Shown here: positions 62,154 through 64,000 of the stretch, piece by piece
Layout of the letters: the number at the start of each line of letters is the position of its first letter
How positions within the stretch are numbered: the first letter of the stretch is position 1
Origin: Cloeon dipterum
Lineage: Eukaryota > Arthropoda > Insecta > Ephemeroptera > Baetidae
Reading direction: 5' to 3'
DNA length: 64,000 nt
NCBI RefSeq assembly: GCF_949628265.1
Contig: NC_088786.1
Location: 9,858,001 to 9,922,000, forward strand
Position numbers and translations under genes: made by a program
Notes under the pieces: generated by a model
Told to the model about the DNA's origin: nothing
The model's input: only the letters and a program-made list of their open reading frames with translations
Databases searched by the model: none

Positions 62154-64000
62154 CTGAAACAATGGATAATTTCTTAATGCAATCGTACCGTTTAATTGAA
62201 TGTAATATGTTATTATTTTTTTCTCAAATGAATCAGTTCTTCTCTCCTGATCTTGAAGTTTCACAATCAGCACATTTTAACCTCATTTATTTTCCCTGCC
62301 CATTTTAGGACAAATGGTTGAATACGACATGTGCGTATATAATTTGTGTTAGTTAACAACTATGATATTGTAAAAATCCATTGGTTTGTGGCCTTTGTGG
62401 TAATATCGTTTTGAAAATATATAGTTGAACTGTTGTGGTGAGTCCTTTGACAAGGGTACCTTACGGCTATGGCATTTTAATAATTCTATATCCTATACAT
62501 TTAAAAGAAAACTGTACATCAAGATAAATTCTTCTTTAGGGAGTTTCTGCCTCTGGAAGACGAAACTTTTCAAGATCGACTATCTGCAGTAGTTATAATA
62601 TTTTTAATGTACCACGTCCTCAAAGCTACCAGATACAGACGAGTATAGGTTGTTCTTGGAATGATAACAACAAACAGCATTTTCCTATCCTACTCTCTGT
62701 GTCGTCACGGATTGTAAGAGTTAGTACTACAAGATTATTTTACTAGTGAGCATCTTAAAAGAAGTTCTTTGTTCACGTGTCACCGGATAACAATTGATAT
62801 GAAACGATAAAACGGAAAGGCAGAATATTGCAAAATACTGTGCCAATAACATTCCACTTACTGGATAACTTCTTTGTAACCCGATGACGCCAGTTGTTGA
62901 AATTAACAAGGAAATTGAAGCGCAATGCTCTCTGAACAAACAACTTTAATGCAAGGAAACGGATGCAAGCGAGTAGGGCAAGCCGCCTTGGGCGAGCTGC
63001 TTATGATTCATATTTAATTTTACGTCTTTTCCATTGTTCAAAGAAAAGGTTAGAAATCTGATCACTTTGCGCGGGTGTGAAATCGTGTGCGTGGCTTCAG
63101 TCTTCGAGTTTCCGCATCTGCGAATGGCAAATGGGCCGGAAAACGCACGCCTCGGGAGGTTTCATGAATTTTTCAGACGCACATCCAAGCAAAGGAGCAT
63201 GAGAGGGATGAATAGACGCGCGCTCATCACCTCTGACGCCGGCTCGCTCGAGATATAAGTTGCGCACTTTCTCAATTTATTCACATTCTCGAATACATTA
63301 TGGCGTCGCTGAACCAACAATATGCGGGGTAGGTGGCTCGGCTCCCGCTGCTCTAAGTAATGGAGTGACACACGCGAAATTTACGAGCCAAATATTAAAA
63401 TTCGAGCAGCTGGAATAACAGTGTGTGCGCCGGCAAGGAAACAAAACCAGTGTTTGAGGCTTAACCGAGCTCGGCAAAAGTGGCATGTGGGAAATGCACC
63501 AATTGTTTGAACGAGCGCGGACGTTCGTTTTGCTTCCAGGGTTTGTTCCAATTTGCTCTCACAACCCTTTGTGCTCGGCAAGCTGCATTAATTCTGCGAT
63601 GGCGAAACTCCACGAATGACATTCATTCCAAGAACGTAATTAGCAAGTGCAAAATTTATCAAAGAGAATTGCTAGGCCGTTTTCTTGGACTGTTGTGAGA
63701 AATTTCCAATCTCACAAAATAAGCAGCTTAACAATATAAAATCATATCTTGGAGGAAAAAATATATCTTGATTAAAATAAGGGGAAAATGGGAATGAAAT
63801 TGCAGCATTTTGTTGGTACAAATACAAAATTTCTTTTCCCTGAGAAATGAATGGTAAAATTATTGTGTGTTTTAATGTTTTGACTTTTAAATTTCTTCCG
63901 GTTTTGTCCATAAGAATAATCATAGCATATTTAGATCGATTGTTTAGTTTATATTAGGGATGTGCAAATGAATATTATTTATCCCCCGCACTATAGTAAA
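62154..64000. other. Upstream of the first visible Pde11 exon; no exon recognised
   Basis: This is intron, or intron plus 5' exon, of Pde11. A GC-richer patch at about 62940-63610 could hold a promoter or first exon, but I cannot identify a coding exon ending in phase 1 with confidence. The rest is AT-rich. Confidence 0.45.

Overview
The window is a stretch of arthropod, most likely insect, nuclear DNA. Seven protein-coding genes with GT-AG introns can be assembled. Many introns are only 50-100 bp, and the AT-rich intergenic DNA is broken by short CpG-rich patches. Gene content supports an insect: a pasilla/Nova RNA-binding protein, a GluCl-like Cys-loop channel subunit, and a Pde11 whose N-terminus resembles what I recall of fly Pde11. 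I cannot name the species. I found no bacterial, viral, CRISPR, rRNA or tRNA feature.

Layout from left to right. At 1-218 (minus) are the first two coding exons of an RPS6KC1-like PX-domain protein that runs off the left edge. Positions 219-6690 hold no recognisable gene, ending in the presumed 3' UTR of pasilla. At 6691-18111 (minus) is pasilla, five coding exons and three KH domains, with an 8.4 kb intron and a CpG-rich first exon. Positions 18112-25660 are gene-free. At 25661-28914 (minus) is a complete Cys-loop ligand-gated channel subunit of 399 aa with an unusual pore. At 30195-35023 (plus) is SCAI, 12 exons, 589 aa. At 37545-40005 (minus) is a nine-finger C2H2 zinc-finger protein. At 42956-45631 and 46500-49330 (minus) are two tandem 5'-nucleotidase/apyrase-family genes, one with an N-terminal membrane anchor and one with a signal peptide. 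At 51979-62153 (minus) is Pde11 (two GAF domains plus an HD phosphodiesterase domain), with its 5' end missing. Positions 62154-64000 show no recognisable exon.

The genes do not form a pathway. The only clear functional cluster is the 5'-nucleotidase pair, which arose by duplication: eight of the ten matching exons have the same length or differ by only 3 nt, and all intron phases agree. A loose purinergic/cyclic-nucleotide theme (ectonucleotidases next to Pde11) is probably coincidence. Exon coordinates were derived by eye from splice consensus and reading-frame continuity; every complete CDS sums to a multiple of three.

The most interesting items are: the channel subunit, whose ligand-binding domain is canonical but whose M2 lacks the Pro-Ala-Arg filter and whose M3-M4 loop is nearly absent; two short introns that are multiples of three and stop-free, so retention would insert residues in functional loops; a roughly 335 bp dispersed repeat present three times in the same orientation; substitutions in the nucleoside-binding loop of both 5'-nucleotidases; and two GC-AG introns in Pde11.
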